64,000 nucleotides of DNA from Diaphorobacter sp. HDW4A (GTDB taxonomy: Bacteria; Pseudomonadota; Gammaproteobacteria; Burkholderiales; Burkholderiaceae_C), in contig NZ_CP049910.1 in the NCBI RefSeq assembly GCF_011305995.1, forward strand, positions 2,728,001 to 2,792,000. The letters are read 5' to 3'. Under the pieces are notes generated by a model. That model was not told where the DNA came from and ran no database searches. It saw only the letters and a program-made list of their open reading frames with translations. A program made the position numbers and the translations under genes. Shown one piece after another: positions 32,218 to 39,873 of this stretch. How positions within the stretch are numbered: position 1 is the stretch's first letter; each line of letters begins with the position of its first letter.

Positions 32218-32233
32218 CTGTTCAAAAATACAG
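32218..32233 (+). promoter_or_regulatory. SOS box (LexA operator) of lexA
   Basis: CTGTTCAAAAATACAG, fully matching CTGT-N8-ACAG. It covers a candidate -35 (TGTTCA) for a -10 TATTTA at 32242-32247. It lies 54 bases upstream of the lexA ATG and 18 bases from the divergent asparaginase start, so it could also influence that gene. Confidence 0.85.
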
Positions 32234-32256
32234 GCACTGGTTATTTAACCAGTGCC
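32233..32256. promoter_or_regulatory. Inverted repeat adjoining the lexA SOS box
   Basis: GGCACTGGTT-ATTT-AACCAGTGCC, a perfect 10-bp inverted repeat beginning at the last base of the SOS box. It is too well placed for a terminator of either divergent gene. It may be a second operator or a 5' leader hairpin. Confidence 0.6.
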
Positions 32257-32286
32257 TATTTCAGCAACCCCGACTGACTGTATTGG

Positions 32287-32985
32287 ATGGATCGCACCAT
32301 GTCCGACAGCCCCAAGCTCACCGCCCGTCAACAGCAGATTCTGGACCTGATCCAGAACGCCATCTCACGCACCGGCGCACCACCCACCCGGGCCGAAATC
32401 GCCGCCGAACTGGGCTTCAAGTCCGCCAACGCCGCCGAAGAACATTTGCAGGCGCTGGCCCGCAAAGGCGTGATCGAGCTCGTCAGCGGCACCTCGCGCG
32501 GCATCCGTCTGCGCTCCGATGCGGTGCGCAACATCAACGCGGCGCGCGGTGCGCAGTTCGGCTCGCAATTCAACCTGCCGATTCCGGGGCTCTCCCAGCT
32601 CGTGCTGCCGCTCATCGGCCGCGTCGCTGCGGGTTCGCCCATTCTCGCGCAAGAACACATCGATCAAAGCTATACCGTCGAAGGCAGCCTCTTCGCGCGC
32701 AAGCCCGACTATCTGCTCAAAGTGCGCGGCATGTCGATGCGCGACGCCGGCATCATGGACGGAGACCTGCTCGCCGTGCAAGCCACACAGGACGTGCGCA
32801 ACGGCCAGATCGTCGTCGCCCGCATCGGTGACGAGGTCACCGTCAAGCGCCTGCGCCGCTCGGCTGACGCCATCGAGCTGCTGCCAGAGAATCCTGACTA
32901 CCCAGTGATCACCGTGCACCCCGGCGAGCCCTTCGAGATCGAAGGCCTTGCCGTCGGCTTGATCCGCAACACCATGCTCATGTAG
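32287..32985 (+). CDS. lexA: LexA repressor
   Basis: SOS-response repressor, 232 aa. N-terminal winged helix: [16 protein letters not shown] and [20 protein letters not shown]. Autocleavage site Ala115-Gly116 in GRVAAGSPI, catalytic Ser150 ([10 protein letters not shown]) and Lys187 (DEVTVKRL). It is about 30 residues longer than E. coli LexA because of a longer linker (residues 78-104), usual in betaproteobacteria. ATG 32287, with an alternative 12 bases later (MSDSPK). Autoregulated through the SOS box upstream. Confidence 0.96.
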   Translation: MDRTMSDSPKLTARQQQILDLIQNAISRTGAPPTRAEIAAELGFKSANAAEEHLQALARKGVIELVSGTSRGIRLRSDAVRNINAARGAQFGSQFNLPIPGLSQLVLPLIGRVAAGSPILAQEHIDQSYTVEGSLFARKPDYLLKVRGMSMRDAGIMDGDLLAVQATQDVRNGQIVVARIGDEVTVKRLRRSADAIELLPENPDYPVITVHPGEPFEIEGLAVGLIRNTMLM

Positions 32986-33165
32986 AGCGCCTCTCTCCCA
33001 CTTTCTCAGATCCCAGTTCCCAGCGTTGACTGCAGGTGGCGGGCGTTTGGCGAATCCCTCCGGATTCACCAGCCCTGCAGCAGCGCTTCGTCCGTACCTC
33101 GGTAATCCTGCCTGTGTTCCACCTTTTCATGACGCTCTCCAACCGCGTCATGCTGGAGATATCAC

Positions 33166-33600
33166 ATGCGTTCCGCCCTGATCGAACTGTCCGCCATCGC
33201 CCAACCTTTCAACCGCATCGCCCACTGGGTCGCACAACGTGCAGGCAACGACCACTCCGTCGTCCAACCTGCGGAAGTCGACATCTCCGGGCTCAAGCTG
33301 CTCGTTCGCCCACGCCTCGGCAAAGTGCGCAGGCTCGCCACCTCAGCGGCAAATAGTGATCGCCTCGACTTTCTGAATGCCGCACAGTCCTCCCTACAAC
33401 TGGCCAGCCACAATGCAGCTGCGCCACTGGCGAAGCTGCGGGACGCCCAACAACTTCGCCCGGCCTTGCGCGTCGTCGTCAAACCCGATGCCAATGGCGG
33501 CACAGGCCGCATGGTGATCTCCGGCCGTATGGCCGATGTATGTGCAGAGCTAGATCGCCTCGCGCATCAGCAGGAACGCCAGATGCAGCCCTGCGCCTGA
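33166..33600 (+). CDS. Unrecognised 144-aa protein downstream of lexA
   Basis: No family recognised. The start ATG at 33166 has a good GGAG 7 bases upstream, which supports a real gene. The N-terminal half is basic and helical (LIELSAIAQPFNRIAHWVAQ). The C-terminal end has a compact block (RPALRVVVKPDANGGTGRMV then ISGRMADVCAELDRLA) that looks like a small conserved domain. No signal peptide or TM segment. It lies 180 bases behind lexA on the same strand. A sulA-like partner is conceivable by position only; I see no sequence sign of it. Confidence 0.6.
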   Translation: MRSALIELSAIAQPFNRIAHWVAQRAGNDHSVVQPAEVDISGLKLLVRPRLGKVRRLATSAANSDRLDFLNAAQSSLQLASHNAAAPLAKLRDAQQLRPALRVVVKPDANGGTGRMVISGRMADVCAELDRLAHQQERQMQPCA

Positions 33601-33753
33601 GGTTGCATGGCAGCCCGATGCACTCGGGCATACAAACAAGCCAGCGTGCTCGTCACGCCATTCGAAGCGCAGATTGCGTGCGCGGAATGGTGCCCGCGTT
33701 CATCGCTGGCTTTCTACAATGGCGCACCCCGTTCTGCCCGCATCCTCAACACC

Positions 33754-34254
33754 ATGCCACACGAATCCCGCCTGCAGCGCAGTCTGCGTGAGTTGATCGA
33801 ACAGCGCCGCACCGCCGCACTGGCCGTCTCGTCCATCGAAGGAAGTGGCGACGCGCCCTTGATCTCCATGGTGCCGTTTGCATGGTGCGCGCCGTTCGGT
33901 TGCATCGTGCTGCATGTGAGCGCGCTCGCGGCGCACACGCGGGCTATGGAGTTGCATCCGGCCGTGTCACTGCTCTTCTCCATGCCGGAAGTCGCGGGTG
34001 ACGGGGTGCATGCACTCGAGCGTGTGAGCCTGCAAGGCATCGCCTCCACGCCGCCCACGGAGAGCGTGCTTTGGGCGGGCATGCGCGCCGCCTACATCGC
34101 GCGTTTTCCTGAAGCCGGATTCATGACCGAGCTTCCCGACTTCCGCTTTGTCTGCATCACGCCCGAATCGGGCCGCCATATCGCGGGCTTTGGCTCGGCG
34201 CGCGATGTTTCGGGAAACGACTTTGTGGCAGCGATGAACTTCAAGCCCGAGTGA
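33754..34254 (+). CDS. HugZ-like pyridoxamine 5'-phosphate oxidase-fold protein
   Basis: 166-aa FMN-binding split-barrel family protein related to HugZ/heme-utilization and general PNPOx-like proteins. Visible features: SLRELIEQRRTAALAV at the start, ISMVPFAW, HPAVSLLFSMPE, RVSLQGIASTPP, AYIARFPEAGFMTELPDFRF and GRHIAGFGSARDVS, the last matching the family's GR(Y/H)xAGFG end motif. I start at 33754; a frame from 33607 adds 49 unrelated residues. Its 3' end overlaps the convergent HExxH gene by 14 bases. Whether it binds heme or only FMN is open. Confidence 0.82.
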   Translation: MPHESRLQRSLRELIEQRRTAALAVSSIEGSGDAPLISMVPFAWCAPFGCIVLHVSALAAHTRAMELHPAVSLLFSMPEVAGDGVHALERVSLQGIASTPPTESVLWAGMRAAYIARFPEAGFMTELPDFRFVCITPESGRHIAGFGSARDVSGNDFVAAMNFKPE

Positions 34255-34915
34255 TCGGGCCGCGCTCATCTCCTTTGCCAGCCACCCAGTCGGCGACGGC
34301 CATGAACGCCGGGTCTGCCATTCCCGCCACGCAGCCCATCACATAGTCCTGCCACATCTGCCCCTGCTGCTCCACCTGCGCGGACTGAAACTGCGCGAGC
34401 ATGCGTGCCGGATCATCGCAGCCCTCATACGCATAGGGATCGCGCCGCAGACACATGGTCTGTACCTGCAGCCACGCCGCCTGACGCGTCACCGCCATGC
34501 CTTGCAAGCGCTGCCATTGGTGCAGCAGCTCATGCGCGAACAGCCCCGCCACATAAGGGTGAGGCAGCTTAAGCGACTGCCGCGCATCGCCATTCACAAA
34601 GCAGGCACGTGGCATGAAGATGCGCCCGCCATTCATTGACAGCGCACGCCGCGTATCGCCCAACCGCCGCAAATGCAGGCGCAGACGCGGCTGCAGCGCA
34701 TCCAGCGAATGCGCGAAGAAACGGCGCACGAATGCGCGCTCGGCTTCGGTGAACGGACGGCTCCAGAACATGGGGAGAATGAGATGGTGGGTGATCGACC
34801 TGCCATCGATTCTCACCCATCCATCCTCCACCTTGGAAACTGCCCAACCACGCCGCGGACAGCACCACCCGAGCGGATTGGCTTGCGCACGGAAGTGGAA
34901 GACGTCATCCGCCAA
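34241..34915 (-). CDS. Unrecognised protein with HExxH zinc-peptidase-like motif
   Basis: 224 aa with LFAHELLHQWQ (HELLH at residues 128-132), a gluzincin-like zinc site with a typical hydrophobic lead-in. The segment before it has GGRIFMPRACFVNGDARQSL, and the following region is rich in Gln and Met. No signal peptide or TM segment. The most upstream possible start is TTG at 34915 with poor ribosome-binding signal, so the start is uncertain. Possibly a SprT- or DUF-type putative metallopeptidase; I do not recognise a named family. It overlaps the end of the HugZ-like gene. Confidence 0.65.
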   Translation of the reverse strand: MADDVFHFRAQANPLGWCCPRRGWAVSKVEDGWVRIDGRSITHHLILPMFWSRPFTEAERAFVRRFFAHSLDALQPRLRLHLRRLGDTRRALSMNGGRIFMPRACFVNGDARQSLKLPHPYVAGLFAHELLHQWQRLQGMAVTRQAAWLQVQTMCLRRDPYAYEGCDDPARMLAQFQSAQVEQQGQMWQDYVMGCVAGMADPAFMAVADWVAGKGDERGPITRA

Positions 34916-34963
34916 ATTCCAGACACAGCCTCATTGCCGCTCTTTCGACGTTTCTCCATGCGA

Positions 34964-35767
34964 TCAGTCCCAGACCGGTGCCAGCCCCTCGGGATTGACC
35001 TCGCGGCCATTGCGCTCCAATGCCGCGATCTGTGCCATGTCGTCCGCATCGAGAACCCGCTTTTGTGCGAGCAGGTTGCTCGCCAGATTTTCGCGTTTGG
35101 TGGACGACGGAATCACCGCATAGCCCAGTTGCAGTGCCCAGGCCAGCGCCACCTGTGCCACGCTTGCGCCGTGCTTTTGCGCGATGGCGGCGAGCACGGG
35201 ATCCTGCAGCACCTTGCCGTAGGCGAGCGTCATGTATGAGGTCACCGCAATGCCCTGCTCCTTCAAAAAGGCCGTCAGCTTCACGTTCTGCAGATAGGGA
35301 CTCAGCTCGATCTGGTTGGTCGCGATTTCGCCCTTGCCGACCACGGCGATGGCCTGACGGGTCAGCTCGATGTTGAAGTTGGAGATGCCGATCTGTCGCG
35401 TGAGGCCGAGCGACTTGGCCTCGGCCAGCGCCTCCATGAATTCGGGCAGAGGCACCGCGCCGCCCGGGGCAGGCCAGTGGATCAGTGTCAGATCGACCAC
35501 GTCGGTGCGCAGCTTGGCGAGGCTTTCGCGCAGGCTTGGAATCAGCCGGTCGCGCGAGAAGTTCTCTACCCAGATCTTGGTGGTCACGAACAGCTGCTCG
35601 CGCGGCACGCCGGACTCGGCCATCGCATCGCCCACTTCGGCCTCGTTGCCGTAGATCTGTGCGGTGTCGATGGCGCGGTAGCCCACCTCCAACGCCTTGA
35701 GAACGGAGTCCTTGGCCGTGCCATCCTTCAAACGGAAGGTGCCGACGCCAAAAGAAGGAATGCCCAT
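34964..35767 (-). CDS. dkgB: 2,5-diketo-D-gluconate reductase B family aldo/keto reductase
   Basis: 267 aa, the same length as E. coli DkgB and alignable throughout by eye: [34 protein letters not shown] (catalytic Asp, Tyr), [18 protein letters not shown] (Lys), [11 protein letters not shown] (His), [39 protein letters not shown] and [16 protein letters not shown]-dependent reductase of methylglyoxal-type and keto-sugar carbonyls. Start at 35767 has GGAG about 12 bases upstream. Divergent from a YafC-like LysR regulator, as in E. coli. Confidence 0.94.
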   Translation of the reverse strand: MGIPSFGVGTFRLKDGTAKDSVLKALEVGYRAIDTAQIYGNEAEVGDAMAESGVPREQLFVTTKIWVENFSRDRLIPSLRESLAKLRTDVVDLTLIHWPAPGGAVPLPEFMEALAEAKSLGLTRQIGISNFNIELTRQAIAVVGKGEIATNQIELSPYLQNVKLTAFLKEQGIAVTSYMTLAYGKVLQDPVLAAIAQKHGASVAQVALAWALQLGYAVIPSSTKRENLASNLLAQKRVLDADDMAQIAALERNGREVNPEGLAPVWD

Positions 35768-35831
35768 GATGTATTGCTCCAAGCAGTGATTCAATGCCAT
35801 GGAGTATGCAGAAATCTTTCTTGTAGAAAAA

Positions 35832-35846
35832 TGCCAAAATCAGGCA
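35832..35846. promoter_or_regulatory. Candidate LysR operator between dkgB and yafC-like gene
   Basis: TGCC-N7-GGCA inverted repeat in the 103-base divergent region, 25 bases before the regulator's ATG. It could be the autoregulatory site. Confidence 0.4.
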
Positions 35847-35870
35847 AACATATTTGATTTCATATCAACA

Positions 35871-36782
35871 ATGAAAACCACCCTTGACGAGATGCAGCTG
35901 TTCGTGACCGTGGTGGATCTGGGCTCCATCTCGGCCGCGGCCGAGCAGCTAGAACTCACCGTTTCCGCCGCCAGCCGCACGCTCACGCGGCTCGAACACA
36001 AGCTCGATACCACGCTGCTTAACCGCACGACCAGACGACTCATCCTCACCGAGGAAGGCACCGGATTTCTGCAGCAGGCGCGCGGCATTCTCGAATCGGT
36101 CAACGCCGCAGAGGAACAGATGGCCGCGCGCAAGAGCACGCCCGCGGGCCGCCTGCGCGTGGACGCCGCGACGCCCTTCATGCTGCATGCGGTCGTGCCT
36201 CTGGTGGCCGGATTTCGCGAGCGCTATCCCGAGATAGAACTGGAGCTGAACTCCAACGAAGGTATTACCGACCTCATCGAGCATCGCACCGACGTGGCCC
36301 TGCGCATCGGCACGCTCAAAGACTCCACGCTGCACGCGCGCAAGCTGGCGACCAGCCGCGTGCGCATCCTCGCAAGTCCCGCTTATCTGCAGGCGCACGG
36401 CACACCCAGAACAATCGCGCAACTGCTGAATGCCGAGCGCCATGTGCTGCTCGGTTTCAGCAAACCCGAATCGCTCAATGTATGGCCGCTGCAGCACCCC
36501 GATGGCGAGTCCGTGCAGATCAAGCCGCAGATCCTCTCGCAGAACGGAGAAACGCTGCGCCACCTCGCACTGGCCGGGCAAGGCATTGTCTGCCTCTCCG
36601 ACTTCATGACGCGTGAGGACCGGGCCAGCGGCACGCTCGTGCCGCTGTTCGTCAAACAGAAGCTCGAGGTGCGGCAGACGATCCATGCGGTGTACTACCG
36701 CAACACGGCGCTGGCCTCGCGGATCGCCTGTTTCCTCGACTATCTGGCGGCCGAGCTGCGAGAGCGGCCGTTCGATGGATGA
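35871..36782 (+). CDS. yafC: LysR family regulator, YafC-like
   Basis: 303 aa. HTH region DEMQLFVTVVDLGSISAAAE and LTVSAASRTLTRLEHKLDTT, then LLNRTTRRLILTEEGTGFL. The effector domain has GRLRVDAATPFMLHAVVPLV and DVALRIGTLKDSTLHARKLA. It resembles E. coli YafC (RLLRIDAATP and GTLTDSSLRARPL are shared features) and, as there, is transcribed away from dkgB. Start at 35871 (MKTTLDEMQ). Its 3' end overlaps the convergent surface-protein gene by 43 bases. Confidence 0.92.
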   Translation: MKTTLDEMQLFVTVVDLGSISAAAEQLELTVSAASRTLTRLEHKLDTTLLNRTTRRLILTEEGTGFLQQARGILESVNAAEEQMAARKSTPAGRLRVDAATPFMLHAVVPLVAGFRERYPEIELELNSNEGITDLIEHRTDVALRIGTLKDSTLHARKLATSRVRILASPAYLQAHGTPRTIAQLLNAERHVLLGFSKPESLNVWPLQHPDGESVQIKPQILSQNGETLRHLALAGQGIVCLSDFMTREDRASGTLVPLFVKQKLEVRQTIHAVYYRNTALASRIACFLDYLAAELRERPFDG

Positions 36783-39628
36783 TGCAGCCAAACAGCAGCG
36801 AAGGCGACCAGCAGAAGCGACAGCCCCCACAACGCCCACTGGCTCAGCGTCGGCACAGGCGCTGCGGCGACGAGAGCCGCCATCGGCACGGCGATCAGCA
36901 CCGGATCCGACACATTGCCAGCCGTCGGATCGTTGTCACCCGTCGCTGTTGCGCTGGAAGTTCCATCGTTGTCGATGACCGAGAACGTCACTCCTGTACC
37001 GTTGAATGTGGCAGTCCATGGTGTCCAGGCGTTACCCGTCCACTTGAACATCTGGGCGTTGGCGGGAGCATTCGCGGGCAGGGTCAGTGACATCTGAAGC
37101 GTGCTTCCACTCGCGCAGCCGCTGGCTGTGAAACCGATCTGTCCATAGGGAAACGAATAGCCCACAGGGCCGTCGGTCGTGGGTGCTGCAGCGTAAGTGG
37201 GGCCGCTGGTGATCGTGCAACCTGCACCCGAAAGGCCGAGCGCGACATTGCCAGCCGGTGTGGTCGTTGTACCCGAAACGAGCACGAAGGTCGCTCCGAT
37301 GGTCTTGGCACCATCAATTGCAATGGTACAGGTGCCCGTTCCGGAGCAGGCGCCCGCCCATTGGCCGAGCGCATGGTTGGCATCCGGTGTCGCGGTACAT
37401 TGCACGCTGGAAAAATGATCGAGGATCTGCCCATCGCTCACCGGGACGCTGGCGCTCGTGCATTGGACCGTTCCATGGCTCGTCGGCGTGATGGTGAAGG
37501 GATAGGCGTTGAGTGTGAATTCGGCTGTCACGCTCTTGTCCGCGTCCATGGTGACGACGCAGCTTGCCGCGCCATTCGCCACGCAGGGACTACTCCAGCT
37601 TGCGAGGGAATAGCCAACGGCGGGCTGCGCGTTCAGCGTGACCACGCCCATTTCGGGATACGCAAACGGACCGCAATTGCCCGTGGTGCAACTGGGCGCC
37701 GCAGCCAATCCTATGGGCAGTTGAACGGGCGTCACTGCGCTGGACGAACCAGCAGGATTGACGACGGAGAGCGTCAGCAGACGCTGAACCGACTCAACCG
37801 ACCCCATGTCGCACGCAGCACCCTGTGGCCGTGCAATGCCACGCTGGTCGTCAACGAGCGTCACGCCATTCAAGCCTGTGCAATCGCCTGCATCCAGCGC
37901 GGCGCTGCCCGCGCCAGGAAGCTGCGTTGGCGTGGGACCGCCGTTGTTCTGCAATGCACCGAGCACGGGATCCAGATCGAGATTGCTACCGCCGTCGGTA
38001 CCGATGGCTGCCAACCAGTTGGCCGACCCGCCCGAACCCTGCACGATGCTGAGGTTGATCGCAGGCGTCGAACTTTCGTTGAACAACTGAGCGCCCGAAT
38101 TCGCAGAGTTTCCCCATATCACGCTGGAGATGATCTTGGGGCTGCCCGCTGTCATAAGCGCGTTGTACAACGCACCGCCGGACGCCGCCGTGTTGCCGTT
38201 GAAGGTGGAGCTCGCAATGACTGGTTGACTGCCACCCAAATTGCCAAGACTGAAGATCGCGCCCCCCACATTGGCCTGATTGCCATGAAAGGTGGACTGG
38301 GTAATGGAGGTGCTGACCGTTCCCGTCACCCCGTTGTTGTTGATCGCACCACCCGTCAAGGTGGCTTGGTTCGCGCTGAACGTGGACTTGGAAATGACCG
38401 GGCTGCTGATCCCGGATACGGCGGCGCGGTTGAACATGGCCCCGCCATCTCCGCCTGCCGTGTTGCCATTGAAGGTGGCGTTGTCGATGATGGGACTGCT
38501 GCGCCCGGTGGGGTTCTCAGCCTTGTTGTAGATCGCCCCGCCACTGGCCGAAGTCGAATTGCCGGTGAACGTGACCGTGCGGATCGACGGGCTGCTGGTT
38601 CCGGCAATGCCGGAATTGAACATCGCGCCACCAGGTCCCGTGGCAACATTGCCGGTGAAGGTCGAACCGGTAATGCTGGGGCTGCTTGAGCCCGACGAAT
38701 TGCCGTCATTGAACATCGCACCGCCCGAGCCACCCGCCGTATTGGCTTCAAAAATCGTGTCGTTGATGACGGGGCTCGCATCGCTGCCCAGAGACCGCCC
38801 GTTGTTGTAGATCGCACCACCGTTGCGGGTCGCTGAATTGCCGGTGAAACGGGTGTTCGTGATCTCGGGTCTGCCAACGCCGTACCAGCCGTTGTTGTAG
38901 ATCGCGCCGCCATCCGCCAGCGCACTGTTGCCGCGAAACGCGCTGTCGACAATCGCGGGGCTGCATTCATGGTTCGATCCGATGCCGTTGCAGTAAAGAC
39001 CCGCACCCGATTGCCTGAATTCTGTGACATCCGTCGCGTCATCCGCCTTGCCACCAGAAATCGTCACACTCTCCAGCAAGGTGTAGTTGGGGTCGGCGGG
39101 GTTGCTGACGTACTTGCGGTTGCCGGAAGATAGATTGGTGCCGCCAATCACCACGACGTGGTAGCTATTGCCTCCGCCGATGGCGCCCGACAGTACCGTG
39201 TTCGCTGCATCAACCACGCGATCCGTGGCGGAAGCTCCGGTGTAGCCCCCCTTGAGTTGCAACGGCCTGTTGATGGCAAAGGAGATCGTGCGGTCACTGG
39301 CGGCTGGTTGGTAGATGCCCTGCCGGACTCGAATCTCATAACAATTCGACGGCAGCAGATCAGCGTTGGCGATGGCCAACGCGCCTTGCAGCGTCGCGGC
39401 ATCGGCCCAGCTCGCGCCGGTCATGGCTCCGGCGCCTGAAGGATCCGCGAAGAGGACATGATTCGCGTTGCAGGCGGACTGGGCCTGTGCCTGTCCGCAA
39501 CCCAGCGCCAGCCATCCTGCAGCGAGTACCACGCCTACGCGCAAGAATGCGCGCCCTTGATCATGGTCGTGCTTGACGGACCTCGTCATCGCCCCCCGCA
39601 CGGATGTCTTCCCAGTTAGTGAATGCAT
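36740..39628 (-). CDS. Large beta-helix surface protein with IPTL-CTERM anchor
   Basis: 962 aa. An N-terminal signal peptide (after a charged lead, ...LRVGVVLAAGWLALGCGQAQA). Residues about 190-510 carry nine imperfect repeats of about 36 residues built as STFxGNxA...GGA(I/M)(Y/F)N, the right-handed beta-helix pattern of chlamydial Pmp-type and pectate-lyase-like proteins. Then come two InlB-B-repeat-like modules (AQPAVGYSLASWSS; ATPDANHALGQWAGACSG) and a choice-of-anchor-U-like domain (SFPYGQIGFTASGCASGSTL). The C-terminal sorting tag is VPTLSQWALWGLSLLLVAF followed by basic residues (IPTL-CTERM). Likely exported, processed by an exosortase-type enzyme and displayed on the surface. Start 39628 has GAGGGA 5 bases upstream. 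Confidence 0.88.
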   Translation of the reverse strand: MHSLTGKTSVRGAMTRSVKHDHDQGRAFLRVGVVLAAGWLALGCGQAQAQSACNANHVLFADPSGAGAMTGASWADAATLQGALAIANADLLPSNCYEIRVRQGIYQPAASDRTISFAINRPLQLKGGYTGASATDRVVDAANTVLSGAIGGGNSYHVVVIGGTNLSSGNRKYVSNPADPNYTLLESVTISGGKADDATDVTEFRQSGAGLYCNGIGSNHECSPAIVDSAFRGNSALADGGAIYNNGWYGVGRPEITNTRFTGNSATRNGGAIYNNGRSLGSDASPVINDTIFEANTAGGSGGAMFNDGNSSGSSSPSITGSTFTGNVATGPGGAMFNSGIAGTSSPSIRTVTFTGNSTSASGGAIYNKAENPTGRSSPIIDNATFNGNTAGGDGGAMFNRAAVSGISSPVISKSTFSANQATLTGGAINNNGVTGTVSTSITQSTFHGNQANVGGAIFSLGNLGGSQPVIASSTFNGNTAASGGALYNALMTAGSPKIISSVIWGNSANSGAQLFNESSTPAINLSIVQGSGGSANWLAAIGTDGGSNLDLDPVLGALQNNGGPTPTQLPGAGSAALDAGDCTGLNGVTLVDDQRGIARPQGAACDMGSVESVQRLLTLSVVNPAGSSSAVTPVQLPIGLAAAPSCTTGNCGPFAYPEMGVVTLNAQPAVGYSLASWSSPCVANGAASCVVTMDADKSVTAEFTLNAYPFTITPTSHGTVQCTSASVPVSDGQILDHFSSVQCTATPDANHALGQWAGACSGTGTCTIAIDGAKTIGATFVLVSGTTTTPAGNVALGLSGAGCTITSGPTYAAAPTTDGPVGYSFPYGQIGFTASGCASGSTLQMSLTLPANAPANAQMFKWTGNAWTPWTATFNGTGVTFSVIDNDGTSSATATGDNDPTAGNVSDPVLIAVPMAALVAAAPVPTLSQWALWGLSLLLVAFAAVWLHHPSNGRSRSSAAR

Positions 39629-39873
39629 GCTTCCCTCGAGTGAATTGGTTTATCTGCCAATGTCAATCTGAAGAAGCCATCCAGCCCACCTCAGGACCAG
39701 TCCGGCGGGTGATCTCTGTTTGGAACCATCAGATTAACGTTTATTAACAGTTAATTTCAACAAGATAAGAAGCGTTTGTATGTACCCCAAACGGGTGAAT
39801 TTGCCTGTTCAGCCGTAGGTGAAAACCCTGTATTTCAATCGAACTCACTACACATCAATCCAGCGGACACGCA

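Noticed and set aside
37361-38689. 442-codon plus-strand frame opposite the beta-helix protein
   Set aside because: Shadow frame created by the regular repeat codons; no signal peptide or conserved motif.
38160-39000. Regular repeats resembling a CRISPR-like array
   Set aside because: They are imperfect in-frame coding repeats of about 108 bases with variable sequence and no identical direct repeat plus spacer layout.
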